A DNA stretch of 64,000 nucleotides from the NCBI RefSeq assembly GCF_016863535.1, contig NZ_BOPB01000026.1, positions 1-64,000 on the forward strand, read 5' to 3'. Of this stretch, positions 19,133 to 27,004 are shown one piece after another. The translations under genes and the position numbers were made by a program. The notes beneath the pieces were generated by a model that saw nothing but the letters and a program-made list of their open reading frames with translations, did no database searches and had not been told where the DNA came from. Every line of letters starts with the position of its first letter. Within the stretch, counting starts at the first letter, position 1. Origin of the DNA: Micromonospora lutea. GTDB lineage: Bacteria; Actinomycetota; Actinomycetes; Mycobacteriales; Micromonosporaceae.

Positions 19133-19203
19133 ACCATGTGGTCGTCGGCACCACCCACACAACCGCCTGCGTGGGCGGCTACCCGAATGCAAAGCTCAGC
19201 CGG
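19133..19203 (+). pseudogene. relic of the 3' end of a third cysteine-repeat secreted gene
   Basis: About 70 bases decode VVVGTTHTTACVGGYPNAKL, nearly identical to the C-terminal end of the intact genes downstream (VMVGTTHTTACVGSYPNAKL at 19,307-20,029). No signal peptide or repeats precede it. This is the tail of a deleted tandem copy, showing that the array once had at least three members. Confidence 0.7.
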
Positions 19204-19306
19204 CTGTCCGGACCGCGCTTGACGTCGTGTGGATCAAGAAGGCAGTCTGTCCACAGTGGTCACAGTGTGGTGACGAAACGTGGTTACCGACAGTGGAGGT
19301 GTGCCG

Positions 19307-20029
19307 ATGCGCGATGCGATTCGGCGATTCGGAGTGCTGGCAGCGATATCGGTGCTGTTCGGCGCGGGCATCCAGGTCATGATGCCATCACCGGCGGCAG
19401 CGAGCACCACCTCGATCTGCAAGTCGCAGCCGATTCCGGCCGGCTACGTCGCGGTGGCCGAAGGGTCGTCGCTCTCGTGCTCGGGCAACTTTCCCAACAC
19501 CTGGACGATCACCCTGCCGGACAAGAACGGCACCGCGATGTGCCGGTTCGCGTCGCCGATTCCGTCGTCGGGCCGGTGGGTCATCGTGGCCGAGAACAAC
19601 TCGCCGTTGTGCCCGGGCAGCTACCCCAACGTCTGGGAGATCAAGCAGGCACCGGTGAACGCCCCCATCGCCGTCTGCAAGATCTCCCCGATACCGCCAG
19701 CCTATGTGATCACCGCGCAGGGCACGTCGGCCCTGTGCCCCGGCACTTTCCCCAACACCTGGACCATCGAGGGGGCCACGGGGGCCAGCATCACGGTCTG
19801 CACGGTGTCCACTCTGCGCAGCTTCCACGTGATCACCGCGCAGGGGTATTCGCTGTCGTGCCCGGGTAGCTCCCCGAACACCTGGACCGTCCAGCGGCCG
19901 TTCAGCACCGGCACCACCGTGGCCTGCGCGGTGTCCCCGGTGCCGCAGTACTACGTGATGGTCGGCACCACCCACACGACCGCCTGCGTGGGCTCCTACC
20001 CGAACGCGAAGCTCATCCAGTCCGCCTGA
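19307..20029 (+). CDS. secreted cysteine-repeat protein, tandem copy 1
   Basis: A 240-aa protein. ATG 19307 follows GTGGAGG and starts a signal peptide (MRDAIRRFGVLAAISVLFGA, cleavage near AAAS). The mature protein consists of four ~40-residue repeats plus a terminal half repeat. Each repeat has the pattern C-x-SPxP-xx-YVI-x-AxG-x-S-xx-CPG-xx-PNTW-x-I, seen as CSGNFPNTWTI, CPGSYPNVWEI, CPGTFPNTWTI, CPGSSPNTWTV and finally CVGSYPNAKLI. Each repeat has two cysteines, so intra-repeat disulfides are likely. No known family comes to mind. A near-identical paralogue follows and a relic precedes it. A very stable hairpin terminates transcription. Confidence 0.82.
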   Translation: MRDAIRRFGVLAAISVLFGAGIQVMMPSPAAASTTSICKSQPIPAGYVAVAEGSSLSCSGNFPNTWTITLPDKNGTAMCRFASPIPSSGRWVIVAENNSPLCPGSYPNVWEIKQAPVNAPIAVCKISPIPPAYVITAQGTSALCPGTFPNTWTIEGATGASITVCTVSTLRSFHVITAQGYSLSCPGSSPNTWTVQRPFSTGTTVACAVSPVPQYYVMVGTTHTTACVGSYPNAKLIQSA

Positions 20030-20033
20030 CCAG

Positions 20034-20083
20034 TGACATCACCGGGCGGGTCGCCTTCGTCGGCGGCCCGCCCGGTGATGTCA
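20034..20083 (+). terminator. 22-bp hairpin terminator
   Basis: TGACATCACCGGGCGGG and CCCGCCCGGTGATGTCA pair perfectly (17 bp). The stem then continues through a T-G pair and CGCC/GGCG to a 6-base loop. It starts 4 bases after the stop of the first cysteine-repeat gene. Confidence 0.88.
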
Positions 20084-20160
20084 GGGCAGCGAGGTAAACT
20101 GTCCACAATGGTCACCAGGCGGTGGCGTACCGGGTTGATACGGACATTGGGGGTTTGTCG

Positions 20161-20886
20161 ATGCGCGAGGCGATCCGGCGACTCGGGGTGCTGGCCGCGA
20201 TATCGGTGCTGATCGGCGCGAGTGTCCAGCTCATGATGCCGGCACCGGCGGCGGCGAGCACCACGTCGATCTGCAAGTCGCAGCCGATCCCGGCCGGCTA
20301 CGTCGTGACGGCCGAAGGGGTATCCCCCTCGTGCCCGGGCAACTACCCCAACACCTGGACGATCACCCTGCCGGACCCGAACGGCACCGCGATGTGCAAG
20401 GGGGTGACGGCGGTGCCGGACCGCTACGTGATCATCGCCGAAGGCAGCTCGGCCGAATGCCCGGGCAACTTCCCCAACACCTGGAGCATCCGCCAGGCAC
20501 CGACCAACACCGCCATCTCGATCTGCAAGGTTTCTCCCCGGCCGGAGGGTTGGGTGATCACTGCCGAGGGCACCTCGGCCTCGTGCCCCGGCAGCTACCC
20601 CAACACCTGGACCATCGCGTACCCGGCAGTGGGCGCCACGGGGGGCATGACGGTCTGCTCGGTCTCCGACCTGCGCCCGCACTTCGTGATCACCGCGCAG
20701 GGCTATTCGCTGTCGTGCCCGGGTAACTCCCCCAACACCTGGTACATCCAGCGGGCCAACACTTCCGGCACCACCGTGATCTGCGCGATCTCGCCGTACC
20801 CGCCGCAGTTCGTGGTCGTCGGCACCACCAACACGTCCTCCTGCGTGACCGGATCCCCGAACGCAAAGATCATCCAGCGGGTCTGA
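20161..20886 (+). CDS. secreted cysteine-repeat protein, tandem copy 2
   Basis: A 241-aa paralogue of the preceding gene with the same signal peptide (MREAIRRLGVLAAISVLIGA) and the same four-and-a-half cysteine repeats (CPGNYPNTWTI, CPGNFPNTWSI, CPGSYPNTWTI, CPGNSPNTWYI, final CVTGSPNAKII). Even the upstream bases are shared: CTGTCCACAaTGGTCAC here matches CTGTCCACAgTGGTCAC before copy 1. The duplication therefore included the promoter. Divergence is concentrated in the surface residues between the conserved CPG and PNTW. ATG 20161 is chosen by alignment with copy 1; TGGGGGT is the likely ribosome site. Confidence 0.82.
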   Translation: MREAIRRLGVLAAISVLIGASVQLMMPAPAAASTTSICKSQPIPAGYVVTAEGVSPSCPGNYPNTWTITLPDPNGTAMCKGVTAVPDRYVIIAEGSSAECPGNFPNTWSIRQAPTNTAISICKVSPRPEGWVITAEGTSASCPGSYPNTWTIAYPAVGATGGMTVCSVSDLRPHFVITAQGYSLSCPGNSPNTWYIQRANTSGTTVICAISPYPPQFVVVGTTNTSSCVTGSPNAKIIQRV

Positions 20887-20944
20887 CGGCATTCGCCGGC
20901 ACCCCCGACGGCACGGGGTCCGTCCGGGTGGTCCAAACCCGCCA

Positions 20945-21091
20945 ATGCCCGTCTGGCTGATGTGGTACTTCGCCTCGCTGACCGTACTCGACCCGCTCGC
21001 AGCGCTGTTGCTGGCGCTGCGAGCAGGTCGAAGGACCGATGCTCGGCTGTGTCGTGCTGCCGCCGAAGGCACGCTGTTCCTCTCGACCTGA
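20945..21091 (+). pseudogene. truncated small membrane protein running into a repeat element
   Basis: A 48-codon frame: MPVWLMWYFASLTVLDPLAA, then LLLALRAGRRTDARLC, then AAAEGTLFLST and stop. The first ~30 residues look like the start of an actinobacterial multi-span protein with one complete hydrophobic segment. The rest is read from the left end of the ~120-bp repeat at 21,055. I interpret it as a gene cut off by the repeat, although a functional 48-aa membrane peptide cannot be excluded. Confidence 0.4.
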
Positions 21092-21175
21092 CAGCGCAAA
21101 CGAATCGGGCGACCGGCGGCTCATCGTCGGCGTGAGGGCTTCACGAGTGACAGCACCAACGGTTCAACTAGACAG
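21055..21175. repeat. ~120-bp dispersed repeat, copy 1 (direct orientation)
   Basis: The sequence starts near GCTGCCGCCGAAGGCACG, contains an identical core spanning CTGACAGCGCAAACGAATCG and GGCGACCGGCGGCTC, and ends near GACAGCACCAACGGTTCA. Copy 2 lies at 22,442-22,562 in the same orientation. The middle ~30 bases differ between copies. No protein is encoded in full. It resembles a miniature mobile element or a relic of one, but no terminal inverted repeat or target duplication is evident. Confidence 0.7.
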
Positions 21176-21293
21176 GCCCCACACGAGGTATCAGCCGGCT
21201 CGCCGGTGGCCAGGCCACTCCACGCCCACCTTCCTGAACTCGCTGCCGTACCAGCTCGGGCATGCGCAGGCGGGCCACCGGCGTGGTGCCGGG

Positions 21294-21797
21294 TCAGGGG
21301 GCCGGCGGCTGGGGCATCTGCCGCGAGTGGTGGTCCAGTAGGCGGGTGAGTAGTTCCACGAACTGGTCGCGTTCGGCGGGGAGCAGCGGGGCGAGCAGCT
21401 CTTCGTGAAGGTCGTCCAGAACCTTGTCGAGGCGGCGCAGCTGCCGGCGGCCCTGGGTGGTGATCGTGATGACGTTGCGGCGGCGGTCACCGGCATCCGG
21501 CGCCCGTTCGACGAAGCCGCGCTCCGCCAGTTCATTGAGGACGCCGACCATGTCGCTGCGGTAGATGCCGGTACGTCGGCTCAGCGTCGCCTGGCTGGCC
21601 GGGCCGTACTCCTGCAACGAGGCGAGCACGGCGTAGTGCCACCGGCGGGCGTCGGCCTTGGCCAGCCCGCCGGTCACCAGCCGGTCCGACTGGGCGGTCA
21701 GCTGTGACAGCAGGCGGCTGGCGCGTCGGCGCAGCCGGTCCGGCGTCTGCATACCGCCGTGGTCGGGCATGTGCGCGGCTTCGGCTCTGCTGGTCAT
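21294..21797 (-). CDS. MarR-family transcriptional regulator
   Basis: A ~167-aa regulator. The winged helix spans ~45-115: YAVLASLQEYGPASQATLSR, GIYRSDMVGVLNELAERGFV, APDAGDRRRNVITITTQG. Flanking helices (LDKVLDDLHEELLAPLLPAE) form the dimer domain. MarR proteins repress neighbours until a phenolic or oxidant ligand binds. It is divergent from a second MarR-like gene and a perfect CGTTAGT/ACTAACG inverted repeat lies between them. Start choice is uncertain: ATG 21809 is too close to AGGAG, whereas ATG 21797 is 13 bases away. Confidence 0.88.
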   Translation of the reverse strand: MTSRAEAAHMPDHGGMQTPDRLRRRASRLLSQLTAQSDRLVTGGLAKADARRWHYAVLASLQEYGPASQATLSRRTGIYRSDMVGVLNELAERGFVERAPDAGDRRRNVITITTQGRRQLRRLDKVLDDLHEELLAPLLPAERDQFVELLTRLLDHHSRQMPQPPAP

Positions 21798-21818
21798 GAC
21801 GCTGATCATACTCCTTGC

Positions 21819-21835
21819 GTTAGTTGGACTAACGG
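21819..21835. promoter_or_regulatory. candidate MarR operator
   Basis: CGTTAGT-TGG-ACTAACG is a perfect 7-bp inverted repeat, immediately upstream of the leftward MarR gene. Two further half-sites (AACGTTAG) lie at 21,858 and 21,873, before the rightward gene. Repeated CGTTAG half-sites suggest one regulator controls both directions. Confidence 0.65.
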
Positions 21836-21905
21836 TCTACATTCGTTCTCACCCGAAACGTTAGATGAATAAACGTTAGAGCAGAAAACAGATTGGGAGG
21901 TCATC

Positions 21906-22346
21906 GTGACGACCCCGACCCCTGCCTTCGGCGCCGCGCTCATCGGCCAGACCGAAAAGGCGCTCAACGCGATCCTGGATCGGCAGCTCGCCGGGACCGG
22001 CATCACCGAAGCCCAGTGGGTGACCCTCACGCTGACCGTGGTCAGCGGCGACGACACCGAACGGGCCGAGCTCATCCACCGAGTCGGCGCTGCCACCCAG
22101 TTCAGCCCGGCGGCGGTGGCCGAACGCATCACCGAGCTGACCGCCGCAGGGCTCCTGCGCGACGGCGGCGACGGCCGCGTCCAGGTCACCGACGAAGGGC
22201 AGGCGCGCTGGACGCGAATCCGCACCGCGATCGGCCCGATCACCGAGCGGCTGTGGGGCGACCTGCCGGCCGAGGATCTGGCCACTGCGGGCCGTGTCCT
22301 GGGCATCGTCCTGGACAGGGCGAACGCGGTGCTGGTCTGCCGCTGA
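21906..22346 (+). CDS. MarR-like winged-helix protein
   Basis: A 146-aa protein with GTG start and GGGAGG ribosome site. Helices ITEAQWVTLTLTVVSGDDTE and AAVAERITELTAAGLL with the wing GRVQVTDEGQARW give a MarR-type winged helix. Unlike the divergent regulator it has a shorter N-terminal helix and ends soon after the dimerisation helix (LGIVLDRANAVLVCR). As a rule such genes are autoregulated or controlled by the divergent MarR. It could be a DNA-binding partner or an anti-regulator. The pair is enclosed by two copies of the 120-bp repeat. Confidence 0.75.
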   Translation: MTTPTPAFGAALIGQTEKALNAILDRQLAGTGITEAQWVTLTLTVVSGDDTERAELIHRVGAATQFSPAAVAERITELTAAGLLRDGGDGRVQVTDEGQARWTRIRTAIGPITERLWGDLPAEDLATAGRVLGIVLDRANAVLVCR

Positions 22347-22441
22347 GCCCTCGGGGTTCGACTCCAGCACTTCCGCGACCCTTTGGACGTGGCACTACCG
22401 GGCCGACACCGAGAGGAATCCTGATCCACCGCGTTCTGGCC

Positions 22442-22562
22442 GCTGCCGCCGAAGGCACGCCGACCCTGTGAACCTGACAGCGCAAACGAATCGGGCGACC
22501 GGCGGCTCCTCCTGGAAACGGGACCTCGCCGGCGTGACAGCACGAACGGTTCAGCTCGACAG
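22442..22562. repeat. ~120-bp dispersed repeat, copy 2
   Basis: It matches copy 1 at 21,055-21,175 in the same orientation, including the identical CTGACAGCGCAAACGAATCG then GGCGACCGGCGGCTC core and the end GACAGCACGAACGGTTCAG. It lies in the 530-base gap between the MarR-like gene and the lipoprotein gene. The rest of that gap (22,347-22,441 and 22,563-22,877) shows no gene or clear site. Confidence 0.7.
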
Positions 22563-22877
22563 TTCTTACCCGATGCCACCTCGTCGAGGGGTCAGTTCTC
22601 GGATTCGTCAAGTCCCTCGTCGAGCAACAACTCACGATGCCGGGCCGGTGTCGGACTGGGCCGTGATCCGCGCGGCCGTGGGTCAACGCATTGTTTCCGC
22701 ACCGTTAACGCTGCCGATCGGCATCGATTGAGGTCCGGCGTAGGGCATGAAGCGGCGCGGGCGCCTTCCGCCCGGAACGACCCCTGGTACGGACGGTCAT
22801 CTCGAACTCACCGGGTCGAGCCAGCAGCCGGCCGCGCATTGCCACCAGCCCGACTGTGCTGGCACACTCCCGCTGTG

Positions 22878-23453
22878 ATGATCTTGCCGTCCCGAGCAGC
22901 GCTGGTCGCAGCTATGAGCGCCATGGCATCCGTCCTGCTGCTGACCGGCTGTGCCAGCAACGATGAGCCGGCACCTGCGGTACCGGCCAGCGTGATCCAC
23001 ACCGTGCCGACCGACCTCTGCGACCGCATCGACTACACGATCGCCAACCCGGCCTTCCGCGAGGCGATGCCGATTCCGCCAAAGGATCTCGACCGGGGCC
23101 CCGATTTCCGGTGCGCCCAGGGATTCTTCGGCGGAGACGGGTACGCGGGCGGGTTCGTGACTGCGCGCGTGCAGACGTTCGGCAGCAGGGACGAGGCGCG
23201 CACCGGGTTCGAGCGGAGCGCCCCTGCTAGCACGGCCCAACCCTTCGAGGGCGGCTCCGACATCGTGGCGGATGCCGTCCGCTACCAAAACGTTTCCGAG
23301 GAGGATACAAAGGTTGAGGTGCTGGACGCCAACGTGATCGTGGAGGTCCGGTTGACTGCGCCGAACCCGGTGAGTGACGAGCAGGCCCCGCAGCTTCCGC
23401 CGGCATCAGTAAAGATCGCAATCCAGACGCTGGAACTCATACGCTCGTCGTAA
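22878..23453 (+). CDS. lipoprotein of unknown function (DUF3558-like in outline)
   Basis: A ~191-aa protein. The signal peptide (SRAALVAAMSAMASVLLLTG) ends in the lipobox LLTGCAS, so the mature protein is anchored outside the membrane by its N-terminal Cys. It then has two cysteines (TDLCDRID and DFRCAQGFFG) and mixed alpha/beta sequence. The layout recalls small actinobacterial DUF3558-type lipoproteins, but I am not sure of the family. ATG 22878 is chosen because it begins directly with the signal peptide; upstream in-frame codons are low-complexity. It converges on the kinase gene. Confidence 0.75.
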   Translation: MILPSRAALVAAMSAMASVLLLTGCASNDEPAPAVPASVIHTVPTDLCDRIDYTIANPAFREAMPIPPKDLDRGPDFRCAQGFFGGDGYAGGFVTARVQTFGSRDEARTGFERSAPASTAQPFEGGSDIVADAVRYQNVSEEDTKVEVLDANVIVEVRLTAPNPVSDEQAPQLPPASVKIAIQTLELIRSS

Positions 23454-23480
23454 GGCAACTCGAGATCCCTGGCCCTCGCA

Positions 23481-24785
23481 TCATCGGGACGGCTGCTCAC
23501 GCCGACGAGGTGGGTCTATGCGATCGTGTCTCAACCAGGGCGAAGGGGCGTTGCTTCGGTTCCCGTCAACCCCATCTCCAGCCGGCAGGCGGCTGCCTGC
23601 CGGCGGCACTCCTCGGCCAGGGCCCTGCTCGTCCTCTGACCGGTCTAGATCATGTGCCAGTGTCTTGAACGCTGCTTCTGCACACCGGAAGTAACCGGCA
23701 AGCATGTACAGGTTCGCGATATCCGTCCGTAAAGCGACCTTGTCTGGGGTGACCGTACCGGCATCAGGAGGCAGGGAGGACAGGAGACGCTCCAACACAT
23801 CGGCCGCCTGCACGAACCGCTCCTGCTCGGCCAGTTCGTGCGCCTGCGCCCCCAACTCGGTCAGCTCCAGCGGCGTTCGCTGAGCTGGCACGGGGTCGGA
23901 CGCGGGCCGAGGACCGAGCAGTGCTGGCATCACTGGAGGCATAGCGTTGTCGCTGACGAAGGGCGTCAGGAGGTGCTCGACTTCGAGGGCCGACGCCGGC
24001 CGCTCCGCGGGCTCCTTGGCGAGTAGGCAGAACACTAGATGCGCCAGGTCGTCCGGCACGTCCGACCGATACTCGGTGATGACGGGGATCGGCGAGTGCA
24101 GGTGTCGGCGCAGCATGTCGGGGGCGTTCGACGCCTCGTACGGCGGCTTACCGGCGAGCATCTCGAAGAGGATGCAACCCAGGGCGTAAAGGTCGGTGGC
24201 AGGTCCGATCGGGCCGCCTGCCGCCTGCTCAGGGGCGATGTAGGCCGGGGTGCCGACGGTGCGGCCGGTGGCGGTGAGTCGCGAAGCCTCGGGCGGGCCG
24301 AGCAGGGCAGCGACGCCAAAGTCCAAGACCTTCACCGCACCCGATTCCGCGATCATGATGTTCTGAGGCTTGAGGTCGCGGTGCACGAGGGATGCGGCGT
24401 GAGCGGTGGCGAGCACGGAGCAGATCTGCGCGCCGATGGCGGCCGCCTCACCCACGGACAGTTGCTCCTGCTCGGCGATGTGGTCGGCGAGGACGATTCC
24501 CCGGATGAGCTGCATGACGAGGTAGAGGTCGTCGCCGTGCTCACCGAGATCGTGGACGGCGGGTACGCCATGGTGCTCGAGACGGGCGGTGGCCCGCGCC
24601 TCGCGCCGGAACCGCTTGACCGCGACCTCGCGCTCGTCCTCCGGCACCTCCAGTTGCCGGAGGAACTTGATCGCCACCGGCCGGTCGAGTCGCTCGTCGA
24701 AGCCGGCCCAGACCTGGCCCATGCCGCCGCGCCCGATCGGGTAGGTCAACTCGTACCGGTCCCCGATGCGGTCCCCTGCCTGCAC
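23481..24785 (-). CDS. soluble Ser/Thr protein kinase with TPR-like tail, apparently frameshifted near the C-terminus
   Basis: A 434-aa protein as read. Start GTG 24785 is preceded by GGGAGG. The kinase domain (~12-275) is complete: GRGGMGQVW loop, Lys in PVAIKFL, HRDLKPQN, DFGVA, YIAPEQ. No transmembrane segment follows, unlike PknB-type receptors. A TPR-like region follows (LAEQERFVQAADVLERLL, IANLYMLAGYFRCAEAAFKT). After DLDRSEDEQ the sequence turns into Pro/Gly/Arg-rich text. Removing one base from the GGG run at ~23,623-23,625 restores QALAEECRRQAAACRLEMG and a stop at 23,531, so a +1 frameshift (or a sequencing error) is likely. It lies 59 bases after the UvrD gene and probably ends that operon. 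Confidence 0.85.
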   Translation of the reverse strand: MQAGDRIGDRYELTYPIGRGGMGQVWAGFDERLDRPVAIKFLRQLEVPEDEREVAVKRFRREARATARLEHHGVPAVHDLGEHGDDLYLVMQLIRGIVLADHIAEQEQLSVGEAAAIGAQICSVLATAHAASLVHRDLKPQNIMIAESGAVKVLDFGVAALLGPPEASRLTATGRTVGTPAYIAPEQAAGGPIGPATDLYALGCILFEMLAGKPPYEASNAPDMLRRHLHSPIPVITEYRSDVPDDLAHLVFCLLAKEPAERPASALEVEHLLTPFVSDNAMPPVMPALLGPRPASDPVPAQRTPLELTELGAQAHELAEQERFVQAADVLERLLSSLPPDAGTVTPDKVALRTDIANLYMLAGYFRCAEAAFKTLAHDLDRSEDEQGPGRGVPPAGSRLPAGDGVDGNRSNAPSPWLRHDRIDPPRRREQPSR

Positions 24786-24844
24786 GCTCACCTCCCAAAC
24801 GTTCGAGCCGCCCATCACTGCGACCGGATCGGTGCGAAGGGTCG

Positions 24845-27004
24845 CTATCGCTGGACGAGTCGGCTGGTGAGGAATGGGCTCGGCGTGCCGTGCCAGAACA
24901 CCGCCAGTTCGTCTCGGGGGCGGGTGGCGGCGACGAACAAGAGGGACCTGTCCCGCTGGCGCTCACGCTGGTAACGCTTCGGATCGGTGTCCCGGTACCG
25001 ATTGATCATTTGCCGGGGCACGAGACCGTCGCTGACCCCCGCGATGATCATGCGCTGGTATTCGAGACCCTTGAACCGGTGCATGGTGCCGACATGGACG
25101 CCGTCGGGCTGCTTCGGGCCGTCGGGGCCGATCTCAACGGCAGGCAGTCCGTCGGCCTCCAACCGGCTGATCACATCCGCCGCCAGTTCCCGTGTCGGTA
25201 CACAGATCGCCACCGTGCCGTCGGTCGGATCGTCCCACGCCCGCAGTTGCTCAGCGATCAGATCCCGCTCCTGCGACCACGTCGGCGCGCCCCGGAACAC
25301 CGGCCGGGCGCCCCTCAGCAGCGAGCGGTAACCGGCCAGGTCCTCCTCGCCGCCGTCCAGGTCGTCGTACACCTCACCGGTCATGATCTGCAGGGCGTCG
25401 GCCAGGATCTGCCGGGTCGTGCGGTAGCTCAGGGTGAGTCTGGACGAGCGGCCCCGGATGTTGATGCCGAGGCTGCCCAGCGTGACATGGTTGTCATAGA
25501 TGCGCTGGTGGGTGTCGCCGGTGAGGAACATGTCGTCCGGCCCGGGGGCGACCATCGCCCGCAGCATCTTCCAGTGGGCGGCGCTGAGGTCCTGCGCCTC
25601 ATCGACCACCACGTGCCGGTAGCGCGGCCGGTGGAAGCCTCCGGAGGATTCATCGCCGGCGGCGGCCCGGTCCATCTCAAGGCGCGCTGCTCGCTGGGCG
25701 ACCTGTCGCCAGGTCCAGACGCCTCGCGCTTCGAGCCAGGTGGTGAAGCGTTCCGTCAGCTGCCAGATCTGGTCCCGCTCGACCCGGGTCAGGCTGCGAC
25801 CCCGGTTGGGGCGCCGTGCCTTGAAATACTCGTTCCGTGAGTTGAGCACCTGGCCCAGAATCACCTGGTTCCACTCGGCGGCGAGGAACTCCGCGTCCCA
25901 GCCGGACTCACCGGTCTCGACCAGGAAATCGCTCCACAGGTCGGGGACCTGATTGTCGTCGACGACTCGCCGGCTGCCGCCCGCCTTCGCCTCGGTCACC
26001 ACCCGGCTGGCCAGCCGGTCGATGTTGACGATGTCGACGCGGGCCACCAGTTCCTGGCCACCGAGGGCCAGCAGCCGGGTCCGCAGGTCGGCGGCGAGGT
26101 TGCGGTTGAAGGTGGTGAGCAGGATGGGTTTGTCCGTGCCGGACGGCAACTGCCGGGCGAGGTGCGCAACCCGGTGCAGCGCGACGATCGTCTTGCCGGT
26201 GCCGGGTCCGCCACCGACCCGGGCAGGGCCCTTGTACGGCTTCTCGACCAGCTTGCGCTGGGTCGGGTGCAGGAAGATCTGCCACCGCTCGAAGGCCTCG
26301 GCGATGACCGCTTGGAGCGCCTCGTCGTCCGAGGTCACCTGGGTGGCCGGGCGTTCCACGGCCGCCTCGAAGTCCTCCGGGTCGACCGGATCCTCGGCAC
26401 GCACCGGATCGGTGACCTGCTTGAGCACCTCGTCGTAGGGGGTGCCGTCGAAGAGCGCGAAGAGCACGTCGGTGGTGAGCTGCGGTGCCCGGTCGAGCAG
26501 TTCGAGCAGCTCGACCTCGGTGGTGAGTTCGCGGATCTGCGGCAGCAGCGGCTCGGAGACGCCCAGTTCCAGCAGCTGCGCGTCGGTGTACGCCGCGAAG
26601 AGCGGCTTCTGCGCGGGCTCCGGCTCGACGTCCGGCGGCACCACCCGCCCGACGATGCTGTCCCCCATCGGTGCCAGGTCGACGACCTCGATGCCACCGG
26701 TGACCCGGTTGATCCGGTACGCGTACCGCGACAGGTCGTCGTACACCTCGCCCCGGTGCTTGACCGCGACGAGCAGGTAGTCACGTTCGGCGATGTGCAG
26801 GAGCAGTGCCCGGTAGTCCCTGTTCACCCGCGCTGACATCAGCCGGGAGTCGCCGCTCAGCGACTTGAGTTTGAGTCCCGGGTTCTCCGGGTTGTGCCGG
26901 AACTTGTGCATGAACTCGTAGACCGCGCCGATGTCGGCACGGTTGAGCTTCATGACCTCCTTGTCGGCCCGGTCCAGCATGCGCAGGGTGGCTCCGGTCC
27001 CCAT
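24845..27004 (-). CDS. RelE-like domain fused to UvrD/Rep superfamily 1 helicase
   Basis: A 719-aa protein. ATG 27004 overlaps the stop of the giant helicase (ATGA). Residues 1-~105 resemble a RelE/YoeB toxin fold (LKSLSGDSRLMSARVNRDYR, YLLVAVKHRGEVYDDLSRYA). Catalytic RNase residues are not obvious, so it may be structural or ribosome-binding. The SF1 helicase part has all motifs: GGGPGTGKTIVALHR, LLTTFNRNLA, VVVDEAQDLSAAHW, GDTHQRIYDN, LTLSYRTTRQIL, VGTMHRFKGLEYQRMI and FVAATRPRDEL. It is expected to unwind DNA with 3'-5' polarity, as UvrD does. Its position between the giant helicase and a kinase indicates a shared defence task. Confidence 0.88.
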   Translation of the reverse strand: MGTGATLRMLDRADKEVMKLNRADIGAVYEFMHKFRHNPENPGLKLKSLSGDSRLMSARVNRDYRALLLHIAERDYLLVAVKHRGEVYDDLSRYAYRINRVTGGIEVVDLAPMGDSIVGRVVPPDVEPEPAQKPLFAAYTDAQLLELGVSEPLLPQIRELTTEVELLELLDRAPQLTTDVLFALFDGTPYDEVLKQVTDPVRAEDPVDPEDFEAAVERPATQVTSDDEALQAVIAEAFERWQIFLHPTQRKLVEKPYKGPARVGGGPGTGKTIVALHRVAHLARQLPSGTDKPILLTTFNRNLAADLRTRLLALGGQELVARVDIVNIDRLASRVVTEAKAGGSRRVVDDNQVPDLWSDFLVETGESGWDAEFLAAEWNQVILGQVLNSRNEYFKARRPNRGRSLTRVERDQIWQLTERFTTWLEARGVWTWRQVAQRAARLEMDRAAAGDESSGGFHRPRYRHVVVDEAQDLSAAHWKMLRAMVAPGPDDMFLTGDTHQRIYDNHVTLGSLGINIRGRSSRLTLSYRTTRQILADALQIMTGEVYDDLDGGEEDLAGYRSLLRGARPVFRGAPTWSQERDLIAEQLRAWDDPTDGTVAICVPTRELAADVISRLEADGLPAVEIGPDGPKQPDGVHVGTMHRFKGLEYQRMIIAGVSDGLVPRQMINRYRDTDPKRYQRERQRDRSLLFVAATRPRDELAVFWHGTPSPFLTSRLVQR

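Noticed and set aside
18751..19869. A 372-codon plus-strand frame across the small secreted gene and the first repeat protein
   Set aside because: It overlaps two better-supported genes. Only the short piece at 19,133-19,203 resembles a protein, and I list that as a relic.
19307..20886. A CRISPR-like appearance of regularly spaced repeats
   Set aside because: The regular pattern comes from the coding repeats of two paralogous proteins. The repeat units are ~120 bases, diverged and in frame, so it is not a CRISPR array.
21140..21180. A possible tRNA T-arm (ACGGTTCAACTAGACAG) in the repeat
   Set aside because: No acceptor, D or anticodon stems can be folded around it, and the same words recur in the second copy as part of the repeat.
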